DNA of 64,000 bases from Variovorax sp. PBL-H6 (GTDB lineage Bacteria > Pseudomonadota > Gammaproteobacteria > Burkholderiales > Burkholderiaceae_C), in NCBI RefSeq assembly GCF_901827155.1, contig NZ_LR594659.1, positions 2,976,001 through 3,040,000 of the forward strand, written 5' to 3'. Shown here in pieces: positions 17,690 to 26,456 of the stretch. Both the position numbers and the translations under genes were made by a program. Below the pieces are notes generated by a model. It was not told where the DNA came from. It did no database searches and was given only the letters and a program-made list of their open reading frames with translations. The first letter of the stretch is position 1. Each line of letters begins with the position of its first letter.

Positions 17690-20424
17690 TGGGTCACCTC
17701 CGTCCTGCGCAGCGGCAGCTCGAAACCGAAGCATGCGCCCTGTCCCGGCGCCGGGTCGAGCCAAAGCCGCCCCCCGAAATGCTCGACGATGCGGCGGCTG
17801 ATGGGCAAGCCCAGCCCGGTCCCCTGCGGGCGGCGCGCCGCATCGCCGCCCTGGCGGAACTTCTCGAACACCAGCGCCTGCTGCCCGGGCGGCACGCCGG
17901 GCCCGTTGTCGCGCACGGTGCACACGATGCGGTCGTCCTCGGCCCGCACGCACAGCTCGACACGACCGTGTCCGGCGGGCACGAACTTGGCCGCGTTCGA
18001 CAGCAGGTTGATCAGCACCTGCGTCAGGCGGTCCGGGTCGGCCAGCAGCGGCGGCACCGCGTCGGGCAGGTGCAGCGCGACGGTCGCGCCGCGCTCGCGA
18101 AACAGTTCCTGCGTGGTCTGCACGGCCTGCCGCGCCAGCGCGCACAGGTCCACCTGCGCGCGGTTCCATTCGGCACTGCCCGACTCGATCTTCGCCATGT
18201 CGAGCACCTGGTTCACCAGCCGCGTCAGGCGTTCGGTCTCGGCGACCACGAGGCCCAGGAACTGCTGGCGCTGCTCGCTTTCCATGGCCGGGTCATCGAG
18301 CATCAGCTCGGCCAGCGCACGGATCGACGTCAGCGGCGTGCGCAGCTCGTGCGTCACCGAGGACATGAAGTCGTCCTTCAGGTGGTCGAGGCTCTTGAGC
18401 CGTTCGTTGAGTTCGCTGAGCTCCGCGGTGGCGCGCTCCAGCGAGCGGGATTTCTCCTCGAGTGCCTGCGAGTGGGCGCGCAGCGCGGCGGTCTCGCGCG
18501 AGGCTTCCTCCAGGATGCTCACGACGTCCTGCGGCTCCAGCACTTCTTCCTTCACCACCGAGGCCACCATGGCCCGGGCCGAGGCGCTGCCGATGGCGCC
18601 GGCCAGACGGCTCTCGACGAACTGCACCAGCCGCGCATCCGCAGCGATCTGGTCCGCCCCGGCGATGCCGTTGCGCTGCGCATAGTCGTGCAGCAGCCGG
18701 TCGACCGCCTCCGCACCCAGGAAGCGCGAGGCCAGCCGGCGCAGGTCGTCCAGCCTGGCGGTGCCGCGCCAGAAAACCGGGGCCTCGCCGGCCTGTCCGG
18801 TGCGCCGGAACACGTCGACGAACATCATTGCCTGGCTCGTCTCGTGCGCCGACGGCCGCCCGAGCAGCGAGACGCCGAAGTACAGCGCGGTGTTGGCCAG
18901 CAGGCTCCAGAACAGCGCGTGCGTCAGGTTGTCCAGCCCCGAGAGACCGAGCAGCTGCTCCGGCCGCAGCCAGGCGATGCCGAACGGCCCTTCGGCGATG
19001 AAGCGGCCCGGCATCCAGCCCGACTTCGCGATCGACGGCAGCATCAGGGTCCACGCCCACAGCACGAACCCCGCACCCAGCCCGGCCAGCGCGCCCTGGC
19101 GCGTGCCGCCCTTCCAGTACATCCCCGCCAGCATCGGCGGCGCGAACTGCGCCACGGCGGCGAAGCTGATCAGCCCGATGCTGACCAGCGCATAGTCCTC
19201 GCCGGCGATGCGGTAGTAGACATAGCCGAGCAGCAGCAGCGCCACGATCACCGCGCGGCGCACGCCCAGCAGCAAGCCGCTCAGGTCGCGGGTGGTGCGC
19301 AGGCCACGGCGCAGCAGCAGCAGCGGCATCACGAGGTCGTTGCAGACCATGGTCGAGACCGCGATGGCCTCGACGATCACCATGCCCGTGGCCGCGGACA
19401 ACCCGCCGATGAACGCGGCCAGCGCCAGGCCGGGCTGGCCGGCCGCCAGCGGCAGCGACAGCACGAAGGTCTCCGCGTCGGCCTGGCCGGCCGGCGGCTG
19501 CAGCAGTCCGCCAAGCGCGATCGGCAGCACGAACAGGTTGATCAGCAGCAGGTACAGCGGAAACGCCCAGGTGGCGCGCCGCAGGTGGCGCTCGTCCACG
19601 TTCTCGACCACCATCATCTGGAACTGCCGCGGCAGGAAGACCACCGACAGCATCGCGAGCAGCGTCAGCGCGAACCACTGGCCGCCGGCGAAGCCGCCCA
19701 CCTCGCTGCCGAGGCTGAGCAGGCGCGCCGTGTCGGGCCGCGCCGCGGCGCGGCCGAACAGGTCGGCGGGCCCGTCGAAGAGGCCCCAGGTCACGAACAC
19801 GCCGACGGCCACGAAGGCGAGCAGCTTCACCAGCGATTCGACGGCGATCGCCGCCACCATGCCCTCATGGCGCTCGGTCGTGTCGAGGTGGCGCGTGCCG
19901 AAGATCACCGTGAAGCCGGCGAGTGCCAGCGCGACGTAGAGCGCGCCGTCGTGCCACCAGGCTTGCGGCTGCGCGGGCGCGCCGGCGAGGAGGGCGTAGC
20001 CGCTCGCCACGGCCTTGAGTTGCAGCGCCACGTAGGGCAGGATGCCTACCACCGCGATCAGTGTGACCAGCATCGCCAGCGCGGGGCTCTTGCCGTGGCG
20101 GCTGGCGATGAAATCGGCGATCGAGGTGATACGCTGGCTGCGCGCGATCCGGACCATCTTGCGCAGCACCGTCCACGCCATCAGCATGGCGAGCGTCGGG
20201 CCAAGGTAGATCGGCAGGAACCAGAGGCCCGATGAGGCGGCGCGGCCGACGCTGCCGAAGTAGGTCCAGGCGGTGCAGTAGACGCCCAGCGACAGCGTGT
20301 AGACCCAGGGGTTGCCGATCAGCGAGCGGCCCTGGCGCGCGCGCCGGTCGACGAAGTGCGCGACGGCGAACAGCAGCGCGAGGTAGGCGAACGCGGCGCC
20401 GACGATGACGGGCACGGACGACAT
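17686..20424 (-). CDS. SLC5-family transporter fused to histidine kinase (CrbS/MxtR-like)
   Basis: 912 residues. The N-terminal half is a sodium/solute symporter with about 13 membrane helices (start LGVYCTAWTYFGSVGRAASSG, typical of these sensors). A cytoplasmic linker with a coiled coil (about 600-680) leads to HisKA (VTHELRTPLTSI, His692) and HATPase (N-box LINLLSNAAKF, glycine motifs DNGPGVPPG and GTGLGLPISRR). Related proteins CbrA, CrbS and MxtR sense or respond to histidine, acetate or central carbon. Lying directly below actP and DUF485, it most likely senses acetate. It overlaps the receiver gene (ATGA) and follows the 66-residue membrane gene by one base. Confidence 0.92.
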   Translation of the reverse strand: MSSVPVIVGAAFAYLALLFAVAHFVDRRARQGRSLIGNPWVYTLSLGVYCTAWTYFGSVGRAASSGLWFLPIYLGPTLAMLMAWTVLRKMVRIARSQRITSIADFIASRHGKSPALAMLVTLIAVVGILPYVALQLKAVASGYALLAGAPAQPQAWWHDGALYVALALAGFTVIFGTRHLDTTERHEGMVAAIAVESLVKLLAFVAVGVFVTWGLFDGPADLFGRAAARPDTARLLSLGSEVGGFAGGQWFALTLLAMLSVVFLPRQFQMMVVENVDERHLRRATWAFPLYLLLINLFVLPIALGGLLQPPAGQADAETFVLSLPLAAGQPGLALAAFIGGLSAATGMVIVEAIAVSTMVCNDLVMPLLLLRRGLRTTRDLSGLLLGVRRAVIVALLLLGYVYYRIAGEDYALVSIGLISFAAVAQFAPPMLAGMYWKGGTRQGALAGLGAGFVLWAWTLMLPSIAKSGWMPGRFIAEGPFGIAWLRPEQLLGLSGLDNLTHALFWSLLANTALYFGVSLLGRPSAHETSQAMMFVDVFRRTGQAGEAPVFWRGTARLDDLRRLASRFLGAEAVDRLLHDYAQRNGIAGADQIAADARLVQFVESRLAGAIGSASARAMVASVVKEEVLEPQDVVSILEEASRETAALRAHSQALEEKSRSLERATAELSELNERLKSLDHLKDDFMSSVTHELRTPLTSIRALAELMLDDPAMESEQRQQFLGLVVAETERLTRLVNQVLDMAKIESGSAEWNRAQVDLCALARQAVQTTQELFRERGATVALHLPDAVPPLLADPDRLTQVLINLLSNAAKFVPAGHGRVELCVRAEDDRIVCTVRDNGPGVPPGQQALVFEKFRQGGDAARRPQGTGLGLPISRRIVEHFGGRLWLDPAPGQGACFGFELPLRRTEVTQ

Positions 20425-20425
20425 G

Positions 20426-20626
20426 TCAGGACTCGTCCGGCGCTTCGGCGATCCACGCGGCCAGCGCGATCAGCACGGCCCATCCGCCGAACAGCGCCAG
20501 CGGCATCAGCGGCAGGCCCCAGAGCATGACGGGTCGGTCCCACAGCGTGAGCAGCGGCACGTCGAGCAGCAGCCAGCCGAGCGCGAAGAGGCCGAGCAGG
20601 CGCTGGGGTCTGGGGCCTTCGAACAT
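20426..20626 (-). CDS. small two-helix membrane protein
   Basis: 66 residues from ATG 20626 (MFEGPRPQRLLG). Two hydrophobic helices (about 9-26 and 34-59) with a short WDRP turn between them; the ending EAPDES is acidic. Small proteins of this kind, often labelled hypothetical, commonly precede SLC5-type sensor kinases, and this one is tightly packed between the DUF294 gene (16 bp) and the kinase gene (1 bp). It may be a small subunit of the transporter-sensor, in the way DUF485 partners ActP; that is inference. Confidence 0.75.
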   Translation of the reverse strand: MFEGPRPQRLLGLFALGWLLLDVPLLTLWDRPVMLWGLPLMPLALFGGWAVLIALAAWIAEAPDES

Positions 20627-20642
20627 GGGTGATCTCGCTGGA

Positions 20643-21743
20643 TTACAGGGCGTCGAGCCGAAATCGCTGCTGCAACAGGCCACGAAAGCGGCGCACGATG
20701 CCGAGCGCGGCGCGCAGCGTGTCGCGCTCCAGCGTCGCGAGTTCGGACGGTTGCACCCGGTTGTCGGGCGGCTGCCCGGCCTGCTTCTGCCGCAGCTGGC
20801 GGCCGAGCCTGAGCGCCATCAGCCAATGCAGGGCGTCGAGCACGTCGCGCGCGAGTCCGGCGTCCAGCTGCTGCAGCTCGACGAGCCGGTGCAGGCGTTC
20901 TGACGTCGGCGTGACGCGCAGGCCCTGCTGCAGCGCCAGCGCCCGCACGCCATGCACGATCGGGAAGGTGCCCAGCTTCTTGAGGTCCAGCGCCTCGTCC
21001 TCGTGGCGGGCGATGAGCCTGTGCCACCAGTTCGGGTGCGGATCGAACAGGTCGATGGCGCTGGCGAAGCGCGCAAGGAAGACATCGTTGCGGTCGACGA
21101 TGTGGTCCAGGTGGTCGCGCGCCGCGACGAGCAGCGCGGCGTCGCCGGCGACCGCGCGGCTGTCGAGGAAGATGGCCAGGTGCATCGGCCCTTGGGGTCG
21201 GCTGCCGTAGACCCAGTCCCGCAGCGCCTCCTTGAAGGCAGCCAGCGGCTGGCGCCAGAGTGCCTCGGTCAGCATGATCCCGCCAGGGCAGGGCGGATAG
21301 CCGAGCTCGGCCAGCGCGGCGCTGAAGCGAGCGGCGACAGAGGCGAGCTCGGGGCTTTCGAAGCCGTCGCGCAGGAGCAGGGCGTTGTCCTGGTCGGTCT
21401 TGAGGATCTGCTCGCCTCGGCCCTCGCTGCCCATGACGATCAGGCAGCTGTTGGCCACCAGCGCCGGTGGCGCCAGCAGGGACCACAGGCGCTGGAACAG
21501 GCGCGCGTTGAGCGCGCCGACAAGCAACGCGATGCGCTCGATCTTCAGCCCGCCGTCGTGCAGGAGTGCCACGAGCTCGTCCATGTGCATGGCCACGGCG
21601 GCCAGGTCGGCGACGCCGGTCGCACCGTCGATCCGCAGCGCGAGCGTCTGCGGGTCGCGGCCTGCCAGCCGCCGGGGGTCGAGCAGAACGGGCAGATCCG
21701 GCATGGTGTCGCCCTCGCTGCACCGCATGCCGGGTTCGCTCAC
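20643..21743 (-). CDS. DUF294 putative nucleotidyltransferase
   Basis: 366 residues. The nucleotidyltransferase signature is clear: VMGSEGRGEQILKTDQDNALLL, with the catalytic GSxGR and DQD elements, then the DUF294 C-terminal helical domain (HWLMALRLGRQLRQ). Relatives near actP in other proteobacteria usually also carry cyclic-nucleotide-binding and CBS domains in front; this one starts almost directly with the helical pre-domain and is shorter. Reaction and substrate are unknown (GlnD-like uridylylation has been suggested for the fold). It follows actP by seven bases and is part of the same run of genes. Confidence 0.87.
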   Translation of the reverse strand: MSEPGMRCSEGDTMPDLPVLLDPRRLAGRDPQTLALRIDGATGVADLAAVAMHMDELVALLHDGGLKIERIALLVGALNARLFQRLWSLLAPPALVANSCLIVMGSEGRGEQILKTDQDNALLLRDGFESPELASVAARFSAALAELGYPPCPGGIMLTEALWRQPLAAFKEALRDWVYGSRPQGPMHLAIFLDSRAVAGDAALLVAARDHLDHIVDRNDVFLARFASAIDLFDPHPNWWHRLIARHEDEALDLKKLGTFPIVHGVRALALQQGLRVTPTSERLHRLVELQQLDAGLARDVLDALHWLMALRLGRQLRQKQAGQPPDNRVQPSELATLERDTLRAALGIVRRFRGLLQQRFRLDAL

Positions 21744-21750
21744 GGCTTCT

Positions 21751-23478
21751 TCAGTGCCCGCTGGCGCCGGAGGCCCCGATGCCGGTCTCCGACCGCACCT
21801 GTTGCGCGAGGAAGCCCTGCTTGTCGATGTCGCTGCGCTTGCTGCTGTCCAGCAGCGAGAAGATCCAGATGCCGAGGAAGCCGATGGTCATCGAGAACAG
21901 GCAGGGCGAGGCGTAGGGGAAGAAGGCCGAACCTTGCGGGTGGCCGAGCGTCGCCTCCCACACCGACGGCGAGACCACGGTCAGCGCCACCGAGGAAATC
22001 AGCCCGAGGAAGCCGCCGATCACCGCGCCACGCGTCGTGCAGCCCTTCCACAGCACCGACATGAACAGCACCGGGAAGTTCGCCGAAGCCGCGATGGCGA
22101 AGGCCAGCGAGACCATGAACGCGATGTTCTGCTTCTCGAAGACGATGCCGAGCAGCACCGCCAGGATGCCGAGCGCGACGGTGGTGATGCGCGTGACGCG
22201 CAGCTCCGAGGCGCTGTCGGCCTTCCCGTTCTTGACGACGGTGGCGTACAGGTCGTGCGAGACCGCCGAGGCACCCGACAGCGTGAGGCCGGCGACGACC
22301 GCGAGGATGGTCGCGAAGGCCACCGCCGAGATGAAGCCGAGGAACACATTGCCGCCCACCGCGTTGGCGAGGTGGATGGCCGCCATGTTCCCGCCGCCGA
22401 TCAGGCCGCCCTTGGCGTCGACGAACTGGGCGTTCGTGAGCACGAAGGTGATGGCGCCGAAGCCGATGATGAAGGTGAGCAGGTAGAAGTAGCCGATCCA
22501 GCCGGTCGCCCACATCACCGACTTGCGCGCCTCCTTGGCGCTCGGCACGGTGAAGAAGCGCATCAGGATGTGCGGCAGGCCGGCCGTGCCGAACATCAGC
22601 GCCATGCCGAAGGAGATGGCCGAGATCGGGTCCTTGACGAAGTTGCCGGGCCCCATGATCGACTGGCCGATGGCCGCTGCCGTCTGCGCTGTCTTGCCGT
22701 CCTTCAGCGCCAGGTCGGTCTTGACCTTCACCGCGCCGGCGAACATCGCCTCCGGGCTGAAGCCGAAATGCCACAGCACCGAGAGCGCCATGAAGGTGGC
22801 GCCGCCCAGCAGCAGGCAGGCCTTGATGATCTGGACCCACGTCGTCGCTGTCATGCCGCCGAAGAGCACGTAGACCATCATCAGCGAGCCGACGATCACG
22901 ACTGCGATCCAGTACTCGAGGCCGAACAGCAGCTTGATCAGCTGGCCGGCGCCCACCATTTGCGCGATCAGGTAGAAGGCCACCACCACCAGCGTGCCGG
23001 AGGCCGCGAAGATCCGCACCGGCGCCTGCTTGAAGCGGAAGGCCGCCACGTCGGCGAAGGTGAACTTGCCCAGGTTGCGCAGCCGCTCCGCCATCAGGAA
23101 GGTGATGACCGGCCAGCCGACCAGGAAGCCGATGGAGTAGATCAGCCCGTCGTAGCCGGCAGCCATCACCGCCGCCGAGATGCCGAGGAAGGAGGCCGCC
23201 GACATGTAGTCGCCCGCGATCGCCAGGCCGTTCTGGAAGCCGGTGATGCCGCCGCCGGCGGTGTAGAAGTCGGCGGCCGACTTGGTCTTCGCTGCTGCCC
23301 ACTTGGTGATGAAAAGTGTGCCGAGGACGAACATGCCGAACATGCCGATGGCCGTCCAGTTGGTCGCCTGCTTCTGGGTCTGGCCGAGATCGGCCCCGGC
23401 CGCCCACGCCGCCGCGCAGGCGGCGAACAGGGCAGCGACTGTGAGCGCGCGGCGCGCGGAGTGCCAATGCAGCTTCAT
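21751..23478 (-). CDS. actP: ActP-type acetate/cation symporter
   Basis: 575 residues, the usual size of ActP. An N-terminal signal-like helix is followed by about 13 membrane helices with family segments such as [35 protein letters not shown] and [26 protein letters not shown]. It belongs to the SLC5 sodium:solute symporters and takes up acetate and similar short acids. The start overlaps the stop of the DUF485 gene (ATGA), the standard yjcH-actP arrangement. Confidence 0.95.
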   Translation of the reverse strand: MKLHWHSARRALTVAALFAACAAAWAAGADLGQTQKQATNWTAIGMFGMFVLGTLFITKWAAAKTKSAADFYTAGGGITGFQNGLAIAGDYMSAASFLGISAAVMAAGYDGLIYSIGFLVGWPVITFLMAERLRNLGKFTFADVAAFRFKQAPVRIFAASGTLVVVAFYLIAQMVGAGQLIKLLFGLEYWIAVVIVGSLMMVYVLFGGMTATTWVQIIKACLLLGGATFMALSVLWHFGFSPEAMFAGAVKVKTDLALKDGKTAQTAAAIGQSIMGPGNFVKDPISAISFGMALMFGTAGLPHILMRFFTVPSAKEARKSVMWATGWIGYFYLLTFIIGFGAITFVLTNAQFVDAKGGLIGGGNMAAIHLANAVGGNVFLGFISAVAFATILAVVAGLTLSGASAVSHDLYATVVKNGKADSASELRVTRITTVALGILAVLLGIVFEKQNIAFMVSLAFAIAASANFPVLFMSVLWKGCTTRGAVIGGFLGLISSVALTVVSPSVWEATLGHPQGSAFFPYASPCLFSMTIGFLGIWIFSLLDSSKRSDIDKQGFLAQQVRSETGIGASGASGH

Positions 23479-23783
23479 TTGAGGGCTCCCTTGGCCACGG
23501 CCTCTGACAGGGTGTCGAACTCGGCATTGGCGCGCTTCACGTAGTAGGCGGTGATCGCGATCGTGAAGACAATGACGCCGAAGCCGATCGGGATGCCCAG
23601 CGTCATCACGCCTTCGCCCATCCGCTGCGCGAGGAAGGGCTTGTTGAAGGCCACCAGCAGGACGAAGCCGTAATACACGAGCAGCATCACCAGGGTGAGC
23701 ATCCAGCCGAAGCGCGTGCGCCTCGCCTTGAGCGTCTGGTATTGGGGGTGGCTGGCAATGCGCCGAACCAGATCGTCGTCCAT
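23475..23783 (-). CDS. DUF485 (YjcH-like) membrane protein
   Basis: 102 residues from ATG 23783. Two membrane helices (about 25-45 and 60-82) and the typical N-terminus [19 protein letters not shown] with [10 protein letters not shown] between the helices define the DUF485 family, an almost constant partner of ActP. It is the first gene of the acetate run, which extends without real gaps down to the exonuclease. A 14-bp palindrome shared with the acs promoter lies 61 bp upstream of the start. Confidence 0.94.
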   Translation of the reverse strand: MDDDLVRRIASHPQYQTLKARRTRFGWMLTLVMLLVYYGFVLLVAFNKPFLAQRMGEGVMTLGIPIGFGVIVFTIAITAYYVKRANAEFDTLSEAVAKGALK

Positions 23784-23843
23784 GGGGTCTCCTTCAAGGG
23801 TGGATGGGCGACGCCATTGGAAGCTGCGGCGCGGAATGCGCCT

Positions 23844-23857
23844 TTGCGCTAGCGCAA
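23844..23857. promoter_or_regulatory. 14-bp palindrome shared with the acs promoter
   Basis: TTGCGCTAGCGCAA is a perfect palindrome. Together with flanking bases, 18 bases (TTTGCGCTAGCGCAAGGT) are identical to 60043-60060 in front of acs. Here it lies 61 bp before the DUF485-actP start. A shared operator for acetate uptake and activation is the simplest reading; the binding protein is not identified. Confidence 0.65.
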
Positions 23858-23907
23858 GGTCTTTGGATGTCGTGCAGCCGGGATCGTCTGCATCGACTGC
23901 CCGACTG

Positions 23908-23921
23908 TTGAGCCATATCAA
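23908..23921. promoter_or_regulatory. FNR/Anr-type box upstream of hemerythrin-like gene
   Basis: TTGAGCCATATCAA matches TTGAT-N4-ATCAA with one mismatch and lies 55 bp before the start at 23977, the same spacing as the other FNR-type boxes in the window. Confidence 0.6.
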
Positions 23922-23976
23922 CACACTGTCCGTCGAGCGGCGATAACGTCTTGTCTCCATCATCGAAGGAGATCAC

Positions 23977-24462
23977 ATGGCAGCCCTGGATCGCTCCGGC
24001 GCGCTCTCGCTCGACTTGCCTTTTATGGACCGCGCCCGCGAGGAGTTCATCCGGCTCCTGACCCGGGTCGACGAGGCCGACAACACCCGGTTGCCCTCGG
24101 CCTGGAACGACCTGGTCGAGTGCGCCGCCGAAAACTTCGCGCGCGAGGAAGTCTGGATGCGGGCGACGGGCCATGCATCGCGGAAAGACCACGATATCCA
24201 GCATCGCGTGGTGCTGGGGGTCATGCGCGAAGGTGCGTTGCAGGCCGGGGAAGGCAGGCTGTTGCAGGTGCGCGAGATGGCGCGCCAACTCAGGAGCTGG
24301 TACGCAAGGCATGTCCAGACCCTGGATGCCGCGCTCGCTCTCCATTTGCGTGGCGCTCGATTCGAACCCGCGAACGCCGGGGCCGCCGGGGCCGCCGCCA
24401 AGGCTGCGCCCCCCGTGTGGTCTGCGCTGCGCGAAGCGGTGGAGCACGTTTCCTCGGACTGA
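23977..24462 (+). CDS. hemerythrin-like protein with altered metal ligands
   Basis: 161 residues; about the first 120 follow the bacteriohemerythrin fold. Compared with the seven classical ligands, five are present (Glu57, His72, His76, His112, Asp117), but the first His is Arg21 (MDRAREEF) and the second is Asn53 (ENFAREEVWM). A normal oxygen-binding di-iron site therefore looks unlikely, although one iron or a different ligand set is possible. A clear GAAGGAG ribosome site precedes the ATG. It faces the acetate operon divergently, converges with nnrS, and has an FNR-type box 55 bp upstream, so a role in low-oxygen or NO response is inferred. Confidence 0.75.
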   Translation: MAALDRSGALSLDLPFMDRAREEFIRLLTRVDEADNTRLPSAWNDLVECAAENFAREEVWMRATGHASRKDHDIQHRVVLGVMREGALQAGEGRLLQVREMARQLRSWYARHVQTLDAALALHLRGARFEPANAGAAGAAAKAAPPVWSALREAVEHVSSD

Positions 24463-24515
24463 CCCAGGTCAGGAATTCAGCCCGGCGCACGCGATGTCGA
24501 CGGGTAGGGGCGAGT

Positions 24516-25721
24516 TCAACCGGGCTGGCCGTCCAGGCGCGGTCGCGTCAGCACAGGCCAGTAGCGCACTGCGTACAGGCCGAAGCCCCCGCTCCAGAAC
24601 GCGGCAGAGGCGAGCACGGCGGTGATCGTTTGCGCCGGTGCGAACAGCGGCACCACGATCCGCACCAGCGCCGCGAGCAGAACCAGCAGGAAGCAGGCGG
24701 TGTCGAACGCGTCGGCGCGCAGGACCCGGGCCGTGTGACCTCGTGCCGTGCGGACCATCATCCCGATGATGAGTCCCCCTGCCGCTCCCACGGTCAGCGC
24801 GTGGGTCGCCAGGGAGGGGGACACCCAGCCATGCGACGCCAGCGCTCGCAAGGCGAGGTGCACGGGAATCCATGCGTAGGCCAGGTGCAGCACCAGGACG
24901 AGCGTGTCGTCCACGGACTTCCAGGGCCGCCAAAGCAGCCATCGCACCAGATGCGCGAGCGCCGCGACGAGCGCGACAGCGGCCACGACCGTGGGCGGCA
25001 GGCCCAGCGCATCGGTCAAGAAGAGGGCGAGCACGGCGCCGAGCGCCGCCCGCTCGACCAGGGGCCGGCGCGTCGCGTTGGCACCCGCAACGGCATTGTT
25101 GGTGAACATCGGGATCACCCGGCCGCCCATCACCGCCATGATGAACAGCAAGGTGTCCAGCGCCAGCTGGATGCCGATCCATGCCGGCACCCGGATCACC
25201 CCGAGCGCCGAAAGATGAAACGCCAGTGCCGCCCCGGACAGCAACAGCAGCAAACCGATGAAGAAGTAATTGCGGCGGTTGCGCGCGCCCACGAGTGGAA
25301 TGGCCAGCGCGACCGCGCTCGCCAGCGGAAACGCCGCGTTCACGAGCGCGGCTGTCCAACCCAGAGGCGTGAGCACGAGGATGCGCCCTGCCACCCAGAG
25401 CGCCGCGAGGGCGGCCAGCGGCAGGCCCGTGGGCGTCGGCCGGCCGGACCAGTTGCGTCCCGCGGTGAACAGGAATCCGACGATCACGGCGAGCGCGAAG
25501 CCGAACAGCATCTCGTGCGCGTGCCACAGCGGCCCCTGGAGATAGGCCAGCGGCAGCCACCCGGCGAACTGCACCGCCCACAGACCGATGGAGAGGGCTG
25601 CGAAGGTGCTGGCCAGCAGGTAGAAGGGCCGGAAGCCGAGTTGCCACAGGGCAAAGCCCGATTGAAGGTCTACCGGTGCTTGCGAGGGTTTGATTGCGAT
25701 GTAGGGGGCCAAATGGACCAC
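24516..25721 (-). CDS. nnrS: NnrS family heme/copper membrane protein
   Basis: 401 residues with about 12 hydrophobic segments. Family landmarks are LWQLGFRPFYLLASTFAAL, the histidine-bearing GPLWHAHEMLFGFALAVIVGFLFTAGRNW, and the GRVIPMFTNN loop. NnrS is a heme- and copper-containing membrane protein linked to protection from nitrosative stress during denitrification. It lies four bases after the nitroreductase gene, so they are co-transcribed, and it belongs to the cluster that supports nitrate respiration here. Confidence 0.94.
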   Translation of the reverse strand: MVHLAPYIAIKPSQAPVDLQSGFALWQLGFRPFYLLASTFAALSIGLWAVQFAGWLPLAYLQGPLWHAHEMLFGFALAVIVGFLFTAGRNWSGRPTPTGLPLAALAALWVAGRILVLTPLGWTAALVNAAFPLASAVALAIPLVGARNRRNYFFIGLLLLLSGAALAFHLSALGVIRVPAWIGIQLALDTLLFIMAVMGGRVIPMFTNNAVAGANATRRPLVERAALGAVLALFLTDALGLPPTVVAAVALVAALAHLVRWLLWRPWKSVDDTLVLVLHLAYAWIPVHLALRALASHGWVSPSLATHALTVGAAGGLIIGMMVRTARGHTARVLRADAFDTACFLLVLLAALVRIVVPLFAPAQTITAVLASAAFWSGGFGLYAVRYWPVLTRPRLDGQPG

Positions 25722-25725
25722 CTTC

Positions 25726-26355
25726 TTACGGCGCGTGGCCCAGTTCGGAGACGTAGCGCTCCACCACGGGCCGCTCCGGGCCCGCCTTGTAGGCCAGCAT
25801 CGTGCCCAGGCTGATGAAGCACAGCGGCTTCTCGTGCTCGTCCAGGTCGAACAACGAGCGCAGTCCGGCCGACTCCATCGTCCTGCCCGAGGTCAGCGCC
25901 GACTCGTAGCCCAGGACGGTCGCGGTCAGAAGCATGTTCTGGATGGCGCATCCGGCCGACAGGATCCGCTCGATGTCCGGTACTTCCCCGGCGCCGGGGC
26001 CCAGCCGCACGATCGCCAGCATCAGGACCGGCGCCTGGAATGCCTTGTCGCGCGCTCTTCCGCGCTCGTCCGGCGTGGCTGCGGCATCGTGTTCCTGCAG
26101 GGACTGCGCGAACACCTCGGCGAGCCGCTCTCTCTCACGCGGCGGAACGATGACGAAGCGCCACGGCACCAGGCCGCCATGGTCGGGCGCCGCGGCCGCG
26201 GCACCCAGGATCTGATCGAGTTCGGCCCGCTCGGGCCCCGGGGCACCCAGCCGCTTGGGAAGCACGGTACGGCGTGCGTGCAGGAGGTGGGCCAGTTGCC
26301 GCCCCGTGATGGGCGGGTCGGCGGCCGACCCGCGAGGGTCCGTTTCAGTAGACAT
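25726..26355 (-). CDS. nitroreductase family protein
   Basis: 209 residues from ATG 26355. The FMN-dependent nitroreductase fold is visible: LLHARRTVLPKRLGAPGPE at the start, AAPDHGGLVPWRFVIV, GCAIQNMLLTATVLGYESALTSG and the terminal ISLGT segment. It resembles the short YdjA-like members. The electron acceptor is unknown. It sits between hemN (101 bp upstream) and nnrS (4 bp downstream). Confidence 0.9.
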   Translation of the reverse strand: MSTETDPRGSAADPPITGRQLAHLLHARRTVLPKRLGAPGPERAELDQILGAAAAAPDHGGLVPWRFVIVPPRERERLAEVFAQSLQEHDAAATPDERGRARDKAFQAPVLMLAIVRLGPGAGEVPDIERILSAGCAIQNMLLTATVLGYESALTSGRTMESAGLRSLFDLDEHEKPLCFISLGTMLAYKAGPERPVVERYVSELGHAP

Positions 26356-26456
26356 GTGGAAGTCCCCATCAAGCTTCACCCACAGCTTCCCAGATGACCG
26401 CACTGCGTGCAATGGTCGCAGCCGGCCTTGCGGATCATTGTGTGGGCACCCCATTT

